In this document: positions 7,646 through 14,688 of the stretch, piece by piece
Layout: every line of letters begins with the position of its first letter
Position numbering within the stretch: the stretch's first letter is position 1
Translations under genes and position numbers: made by a program
Source: CAZGSD01 sp964528305
Lineage (GTDB): Bacteria > Patescibacteriota > Gracilibacteria > UBA1369
Length of the DNA: 30,787 nucleotides
Assembly: GCA_964528305.1 (NCBI GenBank)
Contig: CAZGSD010000010.1
Coordinates: forward strand, 1-30,787
Direction of reading: 5' to 3'
Notes under the pieces: generated by a model
The model's input: only the letters and a program-made list of their open reading frames with translations
What the model was told of the DNA's origin: nothing
Database searches by the model: none

Positions 7646-9111
7646 TGATTCAAGAGATTAGCTTTTAAATAATTGGACTGATTTTGTAGTAATTGGTTGT
7701 AGCGTAGGGAGGCTGTGATGGCCACGCCGCTTTGTTGACCGAGTTGATGGGCTTTTTGATAAAAAGTGAGCGCTTTTTCAGGTTGATGTTGTTTTTCGTA
7801 GAGCAGTCCGAAATTCAGGTAAATCGCGTCTAGATCGGGATTGAGTCCCTGGGCGTATTTCAGATGGTCTTCGGCTTTTTTTAGGTCACTATTGTAAATA
7901 TAAGTCCAGCCGAGGAGATTTTCGGCCATGGCTGAACCTGGATGATCGTTGGCGGCTTTTTGGGCTAATGTTAAAGCTTTTTGTGGTTGATTTAATTTTT
8001 CTAAATAAATCCAAATTGGTTTGACATAATAATTGACGTCCTGCGAATTGAGACTGAGGACGTTCTCATAGCTGGCGGCGGATTTTTGATAATTCTGCAT
8101 TTCCAGATAAATTTCGGCCAATTTTTGATCTACTAGAATTTTTGGTTCATAACCGAATTGTTTGGCCTGAGTGAGGTTTTCCTCGGCGGCTTGAAAATTG
8201 TTGATGCTATAATATGCTAGCCCTAAGTAAAAAAGCGTTTCCGGTTTTTGTCTGTCGAGTACTTTGGCTTTTTCTAATGCTTCGATGGCATCCTGATATT
8301 TGCCGGTTTGTAGATAGGCATACCCCAAAAGTATCCAAGCATCTCGATAGTCCAATTTGCTTTTAGTAACTTCAAAGAGGAGAGGTATAGCCATTTGATA
8401 TTCTCCGCATTGATTAAAGCTTCTGGCTAGCAGTACTTTTAGATGCAGATTTGGCGATTCACTATTGAATTTGAATTCAGTATAAGCTCCCAGAAAATTT
8501 TGAATTTTTTTGCTGATGTCTTCATTGCCACCCATTTTCAGTCCTTGATTGAGTAGATTTTGGGCGCGGTCATGTTCGCCAAAATAAGCCGCCAGTATGC
8601 CTTGATAATATAGGGTGGCCGCGTTGGGAGAGGTGATGCTGTCTATAATCGGCCTGGCTTCGCTTATTTTTCTTTGTCCGATCAGGGCTCGGCCCAGATA
8701 GAGGCTGGACTCAATATTGCTGCCATCTCTTTCTTTCAAATCGCGAAAAACTTCTTCAGCTTTACTGAAGTCTGAGTTGCGGAGATGTATTTTCCCTATT
8801 TCATATAGTGGTTGTAATTGCGAAGGGGTGCTTTTGTAGGCTTCTTGATATTGTGCGACGGCGAGACTGGGGAATCCGCTTTTTTCTAGATCAGCAGCTC
8901 TTTGTATCATTTCTGCGTAACTTTTGTTGCGGCCTATTTTATTGTCACGTAAATTGGAGGGAAGTTTGTTTTCATCTTCAGTGCTAGTATTGCTGGTGAG
9001 TGGGGGTGTTGGTTGTTTTTGAAAAGGTGGTAATTCAAAAACATATAGCGTGGTAAGTGTGATGAAAGCGGCTGCCGTTAAAAATACGGCGCGGAAAATG
9101 AATTTAATCAT
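7642..9111 (-). CDS. Membrane-anchored TPR repeat protein
   Basis: A tetratricopeptide-repeat protein of 489 residues if started at the ATG at 9111, which overlaps the ruvC stop as ATGA. A longer ORF reaches TTG at 9153 but would run further into ruvC, so I prefer 9111. The start MIKFIFRAVFLTAAAF is a signal anchor, followed by a Pro/Thr-rich linker. From about residue 55 to the end it is made of TPR helices (for example YQDAIEALEKAKVLDRQKPETL and KALTFYQKAHQLG). TPR proteins are scaffolds; its position before a prepilin peptidase suggests a pilus-assembly role like PilF/PilW, but that is inference from context only. Confidence 0.88.
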   Translation of the reverse strand: MIKFIFRAVFLTAAAFITLTTLYVFELPPFQKQPTPPLTSNTSTEDENKLPSNLRDNKIGRNKSYAEMIQRAADLEKSGFPSLAVAQYQEAYKSTPSQLQPLYEIGKIHLRNSDFSKAEEVFRDLKERDGSNIESSLYLGRALIGQRKISEARPIIDSITSPNAATLYYQGILAAYFGEHDRAQNLLNQGLKMGGNEDISKKIQNFLGAYTEFKFNSESPNLHLKVLLARSFNQCGEYQMAIPLLFEVTKSKLDYRDAWILLGYAYLQTGKYQDAIEALEKAKVLDRQKPETLFYLGLAYYSINNFQAAEENLTQAKQFGYEPKILVDQKLAEIYLEMQNYQKSAASYENVLSLNSQDVNYYVKPIWIYLEKLNQPQKALTLAQKAANDHPGSAMAENLLGWTYIYNSDLKKAEDHLKYAQGLNPDLDAIYLNFGLLYEKQHQPEKALTFYQKAHQLGQQSGVAITASLRYNQLLQNQSNYLKANLLNQ

Positions 9112-9599
9112 GAGAAATGTTTTATTTTTTGTTGTAGATAATGGGCGTGGCATAGCGCTATGGCTAGTGCGTCAGCAGCATCGTCTGGTTGTGGTAATGT
9201 CGATAGATTGAGTAAGAGCTGCACCATTTTTTGCATTTGTATTTTTGGGGCGGCTCCATAACCGCAGAGATTCATTTTGATTTGATTGGGTTTATATTCG
9301 GTCAGTGGCAATTGTTGACGGCTCATTTCATAGATGATGGCGCCGCGGCATTCGGCTACTTTGAGGGCGGTGGTGACGTTTTTGCTGAAGAATACTTCTT
9401 CCAGGGCGACTTCCTGCGGTTGAAATTCTTCGATAATTTCCAGCAGATCGCTGATGGTTTGTTGAATGCGTTGTCCATGTGGGAGTTCCGGCGAGGTCGT
9501 GATCACACCACAATCCAGTAATTCGATTCTATCCGAATGATGTCGAATCAGTCCAAAGCCGGTGGTGGCGTAACCAGGATCTATTCCTAAAATCAGCAA
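9108..9599 (-). CDS. ruvC: Crossover junction endodeoxyribonuclease RuvC
   Basis: RuvC resolves Holliday junctions held by RuvAB. At 163 residues it has the normal length. The acidic tetrad is intact: D7 in LGIDPGY, E67 in VALEEVFF, and D140/D143 in PDDAADALAIALCH. The KMNLCGYGAAPK loop matches the family's DNA-contacting region. Translation starts at TTG (9597-9599); the next codons give LILGIDPG, exactly where RuvC proteins begin, so the TTG is well supported. A TATAAT lies upstream at 9624-9629. It overlaps the TPR gene. RuvA is encoded further upstream in the same cluster; RuvB is not in the window. Confidence 0.96.
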   Translation of the reverse strand: MLILGIDPGYATTGFGLIRHHSDRIELLDCGVITTSPELPHGQRIQQTISDLLEIIEEFQPQEVALEEVFFSKNVTTALKVAECRGAIIYEMSRQQLPLTEYKPNQIKMNLCGYGAAPKIQMQKMVQLLLNLSTLPQPDDAADALAIALCHAHYLQQKIKHFS

Positions 9600-9623
9600 A
9601 GTGATTTACTTAAAGGTGCTGTT

Positions 9624-9629
9624 ATTATA
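9624..9629 (-). promoter_or_regulatory. Perfect -10 hexamer upstream of ruvC
   Basis: TATAAT on the minus strand, 25 bases before the ruvC TTG, within the 89-base pyk-ruvC spacer, the longest gap inside this gene cluster. No good -35 is seen at 16-18 bases, so it may be a weak internal promoter. Confidence 0.4.
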
Positions 9630-9688
9630 TGGGAAAAGTTGTTTTGAGAGAATTGAATTTTTTCGAAATGCCGTTAATAGTGTTGTTC

Positions 9689-11092
9689 TCAAATCTGCCG
9701 CAGAGAAATTTCTCGTATACCGTGGATGGCGTTGGAGACTATGACGATTTTGTCGCCCTTTTTGACTAGTTTGTGTTTTTTGAGCAGGGTGACGATTGTT
9801 GTGGGGGCGTTGATTTTGCTGACTAGGATATGGTTGAGGCCCCAGCATAATTGCAATTCGCGACAGGTGTGTGGGTTTGGTGTGATGGTGATTATTTCGG
9901 CAAAAGTGCGTTGTTTGGCTATTTGGCGGGCGGTGTAGCCGTGCCAGGTTAGAGCCACTATCATTTTGGCGCCGATTTCTTGGGCCAGGCTGGTGGCGGT
10001 GTGACAGATTTCACTGCTGTCATTTTCGGCTGTGGTGTATTGTTTTAATTTGTTCCAGTTATTGTCTTTTTGGAAATTTTCGATGGTCTGGCTGACTTTG
10101 GCTAGAGTGGCTACGGCGGCGACGGGATATTTGCCGGTGGCGGTTTCATTGGAGAGCATTAGGGCGTCGGCATGGTCAAAAACAGCGTTGGCGGTGTCGC
10201 TGATCTCGGCGCGGGTGGCGCGTGGATTTTGAATCATGGATTGCAGTATTTCCGTAGCGATGATGACTGGTTTGCCCAGGGCGGTAGCCATTTTGACCAT
10301 GGTTTTTTGGGCGATTGGCACATTTTCAGCTGGTATTTCTACTCCCAAATCGCCCCGCGCCACCATGATGGCGTCACTGACGGCGACGATTTCGGCCAGA
10401 TTTTTTAAAGCTTCATGTCTTTCGATTTTAGCGATGATTTTGGTGTGATATCCCTCTTCTTCAATAATTTGGCGTAATTTGGTGATGTCTGAGGCTTTGC
10501 GGACAAAAGACAAGGCGACATAATCCACGCCCAGTTTCAGGCCGAAATGCAAATCAGCCAGATCTTTTTTGGTAAGTGGATTAGCGCTGATGGAAGCGGT
10601 CGGGACATTGATGCCTTTGTGAGTTTTGAGTAGTCCTGGCGTGAGGGCTTCCACGGTAATGGCGCTGCCTGATACTTTAACCACTTTGGTTTGTATCATG
10701 CCGTCCTCTATCAAAATCAAATCGTTTTTGGTGACATCTTTGTGCAGATGTTTGTATTGAACGGGAATGATTTTCACTCCTTGTTTTTCAGAGGAGACTT
10801 TTTGAGAAGTATCCAGTATGAAATGCTCTCCTGCCGTGATGGGTAGCCCAGCTTCTGGCAGTAGACCGAGGCGGATTTTAGGGCCCTGTAAATCCTGTAA
10901 TATCATCACGGTTTTGCCGGTTTTTTTCTCGGCCAGGCGTAAATTTTTGACCAGTTTTTCCTGGGAAGCATAACTGCCATGGGAAAAATTCAATCTAGCT
11001 GCATTCATTCCGGCCTGAATCATTTCGATCAGGGTTTTTACTTCACTGGAAGCTGGGCCTAGCGTACAGACTATTTTGGTTTTGCGGAGCAT
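9689..11092 (-). CDS. pyk: Pyruvate kinase
   Basis: Catalyses phosphoenolpyruvate plus ADP to pyruvate plus ATP, the last step of glycolysis. The 467-residue protein starts RKTKIVCTLGPAS and has AGMNAARLNFSHG (substrate-binding loop), the IIAKIERHEAL lysine strand (about residues 217-227), and the signature IMVARGDLGVEIP. The C-terminal effector-type domain is present, ending in a beta strand near KGDKIVIVSNA, at normal length for a single-core enzyme. In a reduced genome this would be a main ATP-making step. It sits between a small unknown gene and ruvC in the same direction. Confidence 0.96.
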   Translation of the reverse strand: MLRKTKIVCTLGPASSEVKTLIEMIQAGMNAARLNFSHGSYASQEKLVKNLRLAEKKTGKTVMILQDLQGPKIRLGLLPEAGLPITAGEHFILDTSQKVSSEKQGVKIIPVQYKHLHKDVTKNDLILIEDGMIQTKVVKVSGSAITVEALTPGLLKTHKGINVPTASISANPLTKKDLADLHFGLKLGVDYVALSFVRKASDITKLRQIIEEEGYHTKIIAKIERHEALKNLAEIVAVSDAIMVARGDLGVEIPAENVPIAQKTMVKMATALGKPVIIATEILQSMIQNPRATRAEISDTANAVFDHADALMLSNETATGKYPVAAVATLAKVSQTIENFQKDNNWNKLKQYTTAENDSSEICHTATSLAQEIGAKMIVALTWHGYTARQIAKQRTFAEIITITPNPHTCRELQLCWGLNHILVSKINAPTTIVTLLKKHKLVKKGDKIVIVSNAIHGIREISLRQI

Positions 11093-11123
11093 GTAGAAAA
11101 TTTAGTGGGTTTGATATGTGTTT

Positions 11124-11441
11124 TTAAGCGGCCTGATTGATGTTGGAGTTGTTGGTATTGGCTGGTTGGCCGGTAAGCAGGGGATCGGTTTTGACCAGGG
11201 CGGCCAGGGCTGTGGTAGAGCCTTGATATTGTTGTTTGGCCTGTCCTCCTTTACTCATAGTGTCATTGAAGATTTGGCTGGGAGATTGGCTAGCTACTTC
11301 ATTGAGGGCCGCGGCTTCGGACTTTTCTGGATTCTGAAAATTTTCTGGTGATGGCGGAGCCATGTCGACATTTTGAAAAATCAAACGATGAGTTTGGAGA
11401 GATTGGGAAGTAAATGTTTGATGCTTTGCTAAAAGATTCAT
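11124..11441 (-). CDS. Small low-complexity hypothetical protein
   Basis: A 105-residue protein that I do not recognise. It is rich in Ala, Gln, Asn, Ser and Thr, lacks cysteine and tryptophan, and has no membrane segment. It looks disordered except for a possible short helix around residues 40-60 (EKSEAAALNEVASQSPSQIF). It lies 9 bases after the upstream coiled-coil gene and about 30 bases before pyk, so it is probably co-transcribed. Its reality rests on position and spacing more than on content. Confidence 0.6.
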   Translation of the reverse strand: MNLLAKHQTFTSQSLQTHRLIFQNVDMAPPSPENFQNPEKSEAAALNEVASQSPSQIFNDTMSKGGQAKQQYQGSTTALAALVKTDPLLTGQPANTNNSNINQAA

Positions 11442-11450
11442 GTGTGAATG

Positions 11451-11783
11451 TTACATAGTGAGTATAGCTGCTTCTATTTCCTGCATTTTTTGTAATTCTT
11501 TTTGATGATAGATTTTTTCCAATTCTATCAATCCCAGCCCAAAATCTTTGCGTAAAGCTTTTTCATAATCTGTTAAGGCTTGTTGTAAATCCTGTTTTAA
11601 TTTCAATTTTTGTCTATTTTCCAGGTCTTTGGCGGCGGGATTTTTGGGGTCAATTTTGCTAATGCGTTCTTCTGTTTCTAATTTTAGCTTTGTGCATTGT
11701 TGTTCAAAAGCTTGGCTGATTTGTTCTATTCGAGCCAATTGGTCCTGTGCTTTTTGTGTGTAGGCGGTGATGATGCTATCCAT
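11451..11783 (-). CDS. Small coiled-coil hypothetical protein
   Basis: A 110-residue, strongly charged, almost wholly helical protein. Heptad-like stretches cover residues about 5-45 and 55-105 (for example QAFEQQCTKLKLETEERIS and KDLENRQKLKLKQDLQQAL), broken by a DPKNPAAK turn near the middle. This suggests an antiparallel two-helix coiled coil. It has one cysteine and no signal or membrane segment. No family is recognised. It follows ruvA by about 50 bases and precedes the low-complexity gene by 9 bases. Confidence 0.7.
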   Translation of the reverse strand: MDSIITAYTQKAQDQLARIEQISQAFEQQCTKLKLETEERISKIDPKNPAAKDLENRQKLKLKQDLQQALTDYEKALRKDFGLGLIELEKIYHQKELQKMQEIEAAILTM

Positions 11784-11835
11784 AAATGGCTTGTTTATCT
11801 TTTTATTTTAACATGAAACCGGTTTAATTTGAAGT

Positions 11836-12402
11836 TTAAACGTGCTGTAAAAAATAGGTGACCATTTCTTCCGTGGAAATTAATTCACGATCAGGAGTTT
11901 TTAAAATGCGATAAATTTCTCCCCGTTGATATCCTAGTCCCATCAGAGCTTGGGTAACTTCTTCGAGATGTTGATCCAGAGTGTCTGGCAATGTTTCTGT
12001 TAAGTCTGGTAGTACTTTGTTTTTCAAATCCAATATGATGCGCTCGGCAGTTTTTTTGCCAATACCTGGGATTTTACTTAAATAAACAGCATTTTCCTGT
12101 AAAATGGCGTTTTTGATTTGATTGACATCATGATTGAAAAACTCCAGAGCGGTTTTGGGGCCAACTCCACTGACACTGATTAGTAAGCGGAAAAACTCCA
12201 GGTCAGCTCCGGTGGCAAAGCCGTAAAGACTGATTTCATCCTCTCGTACTTTTGTATAAATGAAAATTTCAATGGAATCGCTTATGGATAAATTTTCTGA
12301 AAGCGATGTGCTGATGTGTATTTCATAACCCACAGCGCCGGCCAATAAAAGTATGCTGTTTTTGTTTTTTTGAATAATTTTTCCCTGTAGAAATCCAATC
12401 AT
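11836..12402 (-). CDS. ruvA: Holliday junction branch migration protein RuvA
   Basis: RuvA binds four-way junctions as a tetramer and loads the RuvB motor. Domain I is an OB fold (residues 1-63, IGFLQGKIIQ... VREDEISLYGF). Domain II carries two helix-hairpin-helix motifs, LISVSGVGPKTALEFF (about 74-89) and LSKIPGIGKKTAERII (about 108-123). A small C-terminal domain III (about 145-188) contacts RuvB. The length, 188 residues, is normal. It starts 12 bases after the tgt stop in the same direction. The acidic pin region (EDE near residue 55) is present. Confidence 0.96.
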   Translation of the reverse strand: MIGFLQGKIIQKNKNSILLLAGAVGYEIHISTSLSENLSISDSIEIFIYTKVREDEISLYGFATGADLEFFRLLISVSGVGPKTALEFFNHDVNQIKNAILQENAVYLSKIPGIGKKTAERIILDLKNKVLPDLTETLPDTLDQHLEEVTQALMGLGYQRGEIYRILKTPDRELISTEEMVTYFLQHV

Positions 12403-12414
12403 GCGAGAAGGGGA

Positions 12415-13578
12415 TTAAACGGTGTCCTGAAAGTGCTTGACCCAATAATTTTTGAAATCCAGATAAGTGCCGTTAGTGATAGCTATTCTGGCTTTTTTCA
12501 TCAATTGCAGGAGGAAGTATAAATTATTCAGGCTCAATAGTCGAATGCCAAGCATTTCGTTTTCCTTGACCAGATGGCGTATATAGCTGCGGCTGAATTG
12601 GGCGACGGGACTGTCTGGAGCGTCCGGGTCTAGAGGAAGGGCGTCCTGCCGGTATTTTTCATTAACTATGTGATGCCGGCCTGTGGAATTATAAAAACAG
12701 CCATGTCTGGCGATGCGCGTGGCATGCACGCAGTCAAACATATCTATGCCTCTTTCGATGGAATTGAGTAAATCCAGTGGCGTGCCTACTCCCATTAGAT
12801 AGCGGGGTTTGTGGGCTGGTAGATGTGGGTGAATGACTTCTAGAATGTGATTCATTACGGGTCTTTCTTCCCCTACTGATAGCCCTCCGATAGCAATACC
12901 TGGGGTGTCGAGATTGGCGATAAATTGGGCTGAATCGCGACGGAGATCGTCAAAAACAGTTCCCTGAATAATGGGGAAGAGGGCTTGTGTGGGCCGTTTG
13001 GTGGCGACTTTCTCGGCTTCCAGGCGTTGATGTTCATTCAAGCAGCGTAGGGCCCAGTCATGGGTGCGGTGTAGGGCTTTTTCGGCGTAGGATTTGCTAC
13101 TGTCATGGGGTGCGCATTCGTCAAAAGCCATGATGATATCGGCGCCCAAATCATGCTCTATTTGCATGACTTTTTCAGGTGTCAGGTAGTGTTTGCTGCC
13201 GTCTAAATGTGACTTAAATTCAACGCCATCATCAGTTATTTTGACTTTAGACTCTCCTGTTTTACTGCCTTGGCCAAGTGAAAACACCTGAAATCCGCCG
13301 GAGTCAGTCAGTATGGGGCTGTTCCAACCTGTCCATTGATGCAGGCCGCCCATTTCTTTTATTAGTTGATGGCCGGGGCGTAGATAGAGATGATAGGTAT
13401 TGGCCAGGATAATCTGTGTTTCAATGGTTTTTAGCTCGTCTGGCGAAATGCCTTTGACGGATCCTAGCGTGCCGACTGGCATGAAAATGGGGGTTTCAAT
13501 ATCGCCATGTGGCGTTTTGAATACTCCCCGGCGGGCGTGAGTTTGTTTGTCGGTGGCGATAATTTCAAATTCAAACAT
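12415..13578 (-). CDS. tgt: tRNA-guanine transglycosylase (Tgt) lacking the zinc-binding residues
   Basis: Bacterial Tgt swaps guanine-34 of GUN-anticodon tRNAs for preQ1 on the way to queuosine. The 387-residue TIM barrel keeps the catalytic aspartates D92 (TDSGGFQVF) and D282 (MFDCV), the base-recognition FDEC (about 152-155), IIQG (203-206), and GGLSVGE (231-237). The C-terminal zinc site is missing: the positions equivalent to Zymomonas C302, C304, C307 and H333 are A320, D322, V325 and N351, with no insertion or deletion around them. The flanks (DPD, FSRSYIRHL and NLYFLL) align well. It may be structurally stable without metal or altered in substrate; the sequence cannot tell. It follows rpmE2 by 11 bases. 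Confidence 0.93.
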   Translation of the reverse strand: MFEFEIIATDKQTHARRGVFKTPHGDIETPIFMPVGTLGSVKGISPDELKTIETQIILANTYHLYLRPGHQLIKEMGGLHQWTGWNSPILTDSGGFQVFSLGQGSKTGESKVKITDDGVEFKSHLDGSKHYLTPEKVMQIEHDLGADIIMAFDECAPHDSSKSYAEKALHRTHDWALRCLNEHQRLEAEKVATKRPTQALFPIIQGTVFDDLRRDSAQFIANLDTPGIAIGGLSVGEERPVMNHILEVIHPHLPAHKPRYLMGVGTPLDLLNSIERGIDMFDCVHATRIARHGCFYNSTGRHHIVNEKYRQDALPLDPDAPDSPVAQFSRSYIRHLVKENEMLGIRLLSLNNLYFLLQLMKKARIAITNGTYLDFKNYWVKHFQDTV

Positions 13579-13589
13579 TGGGAAAGGCT

Positions 13590-13928
13590 CTATTTAGCCT
13601 TTTTGACACTTTTCTTGGCGGCTGGTTTCTTTTTTGCTGTTGCGGAGTCATCTGCTTTAGCAGCTGGCTTTGGCTTATTTTTGTCCTGAGCTTTAGCTAC
13701 TTTTGCCAGATAACGAGCCACCTGATCGTTACGTACTTCATTGCGGCGTTTGCCGGTGTAGACAGGGTGTGAAGCTGAGGATGTTTCCACTCTAATGACG
13801 AAATGTTCGACACCGTCGATTTTACGTGTTTCGTCGGAGCGTAGCGTGGAAGTGCTGATGAATTCGGCATTGCTGGTTACGTCCAGAAAGACGACTTTAT
13901 TTACTTGTGGATGTATTTTGGCCTTCAT
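13590..13928 (-). CDS. rpmE2: Large-subunit ribosomal protein bL31, zinc-independent type B, with Ala/Lys-rich tail
   Basis: bL31 bridges the ribosomal subunits. I start it at the ATG at 13928 (MKAKIHPQVNKVVFLD), not the upstream in-frame ATG at 13991, because L31 proteins begin MKxxIHP and the promoter (13963-13991) lies between the two. The type B signature is clear: SDETRKIDG insertion and SSASHPVYTGKRR, with serine or alanine where type A has zinc cysteines. After about residue 75 comes a roughly 35-residue basic tail of K, A and P (ending KKPAAKKSVKKAK), beyond the normal family end. It heads the tgt-ruvA cluster. Confidence 0.93.
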   Translation of the reverse strand: MKAKIHPQVNKVVFLDVTSNAEFISTSTLRSDETRKIDGVEHFVIRVETSSASHPVYTGKRRNEVRNDQVARYLAKVAKAQDKNKPKPAAKADDSATAKKKPAAKKSVKKAK

Positions 13929-13962
13929 ATAATCTTGATTATTTACCTGTAAAAGTAAGCGA

Positions 13963-13991
13963 ATTTTAATGATAGTATGAGGATTTAGCAA
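13963..13991 (-). promoter_or_regulatory. Promoter for the rpmE2-tgt-ruvA cluster
   Basis: Minus strand TTGCTA (13986-13991), 17-base spacer, TAAAAT (13963-13968). Predicted start near 13956 gives a leader of about 28 bases to the rpmE2 ATG at 13928. Confidence 0.5.
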
Positions 13992-14009
13992 GTCATTTTA
14001 TGATCCTCC

Positions 14010-14098
14010 CTCCAAAAAGCAGAAAGGGCACACATCTCGCCTCCGAAGGGCCCCTACCCTAATGTCGGCGAGGTGTATTACATTTCTCCTTTTTGGGG
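14010..14098. repeat. Hairpin element A (copy of a two-copy inverted-repeat element)
   Basis: A 30-nt left arm (14012-14041) pairs imperfectly, about 23 of 30 positions before counting G-U pairs, with the right arm (14067-14096). The arms close a 25-nt loop at 14042-14066. The inner stem CTCGCC/GGCGAG and 23 of 25 loop bases are shared with element B at 29115-29201. It lies between the rpmE2 promoter and the divergent orphan gene at 14171, so it cannot serve as a simple 3' terminator for either neighbour. Confidence 0.85.
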
Positions 14099-14170
14099 CC
14101 TTGAGGGCCTGAAAATCGTTTGAATTAGTGGTGAACTCTATAGTAGTTTACTTAAAATTAATTACATACA

Positions 14171-14659
14171 ATGAAAGAATACCAAATAGATGTACGAAAT
14201 TCAGGTGAGAATTGTCAGGAAGTTGTTAAGGACTTTTTATTTAAACGGTGCGCGACTGTGCGTTTTAGTTCAATTACGTGGGGATGGATATTAAAAAAGG
14301 GTGGAGTGAAAGATCCTAATTTTCAAAAAACTTTATCAGCATTAAAACCGTTTTATCTTGAAGAAGAGGTTTTGGAGAGACGTATTGGGGAATTACAAGG
14401 TTTTATTGATAATAAATCACACAATTATTACTATCGTCTTTCTGATGAGATGAAAGCTAAATTAAGAGAAGAGGATCTTTTATTCGGGTGTGATGTTTTT
14501 GAAATTTCGAAAAATTTTTATGGTTTTGAGGATCCGACTTTTTTAGATAAAGATGACTATATTGTTGGAAAGTTTATTAGTCATGAATCTTATATCTTTT
14601 TGTTCTTAGAACCATCTGAAAAGCAGGCACTAATTAAACAGGGGATTGAGTTTTTTTAG
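14171..14659 (+). CDS. Orphan hypothetical protein, 162 residues
   Basis: No family is recognised. The protein is rich in Phe, Tyr, Lys and Glu, has single cysteines at positions about 15, 27 and 113, and shows no signal peptide or membrane helix. It looks like an alpha/beta cytosolic protein (a strand near YQIDVRN, a helix EEEVLERRIGELQGFID, and strands near YIFLFLEP). The gene is visibly more AT-rich than its neighbours and is the only plus-strand gene between two long minus-strand blocks. It sits 70 bases downstream of hairpin element A. These features suggest an acquired gene, but composition alone does not prove it. It ends 30 bases from the gyrA stop (convergent). Confidence 0.78.
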   Translation: MKEYQIDVRNSGENCQEVVKDFLFKRCATVRFSSITWGWILKKGGVKDPNFQKTLSALKPFYLEEEVLERRIGELQGFIDNKSHNYYYRLSDEMKAKLREEDLLFGCDVFEISKNFYGFEDPTFLDKDDYIVGKFISHESYIFLFLEPSEKQALIKQGIEFF

Positions 14660-14688
14660 AATACTCTAATTGAGAGGTGACTTTTTCC

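Noticed and set aside
13929..13991. Longer L31 starting at the ATG at 13991
   Set aside because: L31 proteins start at MKxxIHP, and the extra 21 residues overlap a good promoter.
14042..14066. Element loop as a CRISPR repeat
   Set aside because: Only two copies, 15 kb apart, with no regular spacers and no cas genes in the window.
14012..14096. Hairpin elements A and B as integron attC sites
   Set aside because: Size and imperfect palindrome fit, but the required GTTRRRY/RYYYAAC boxes are not present and no integrase or cassette array is nearby.
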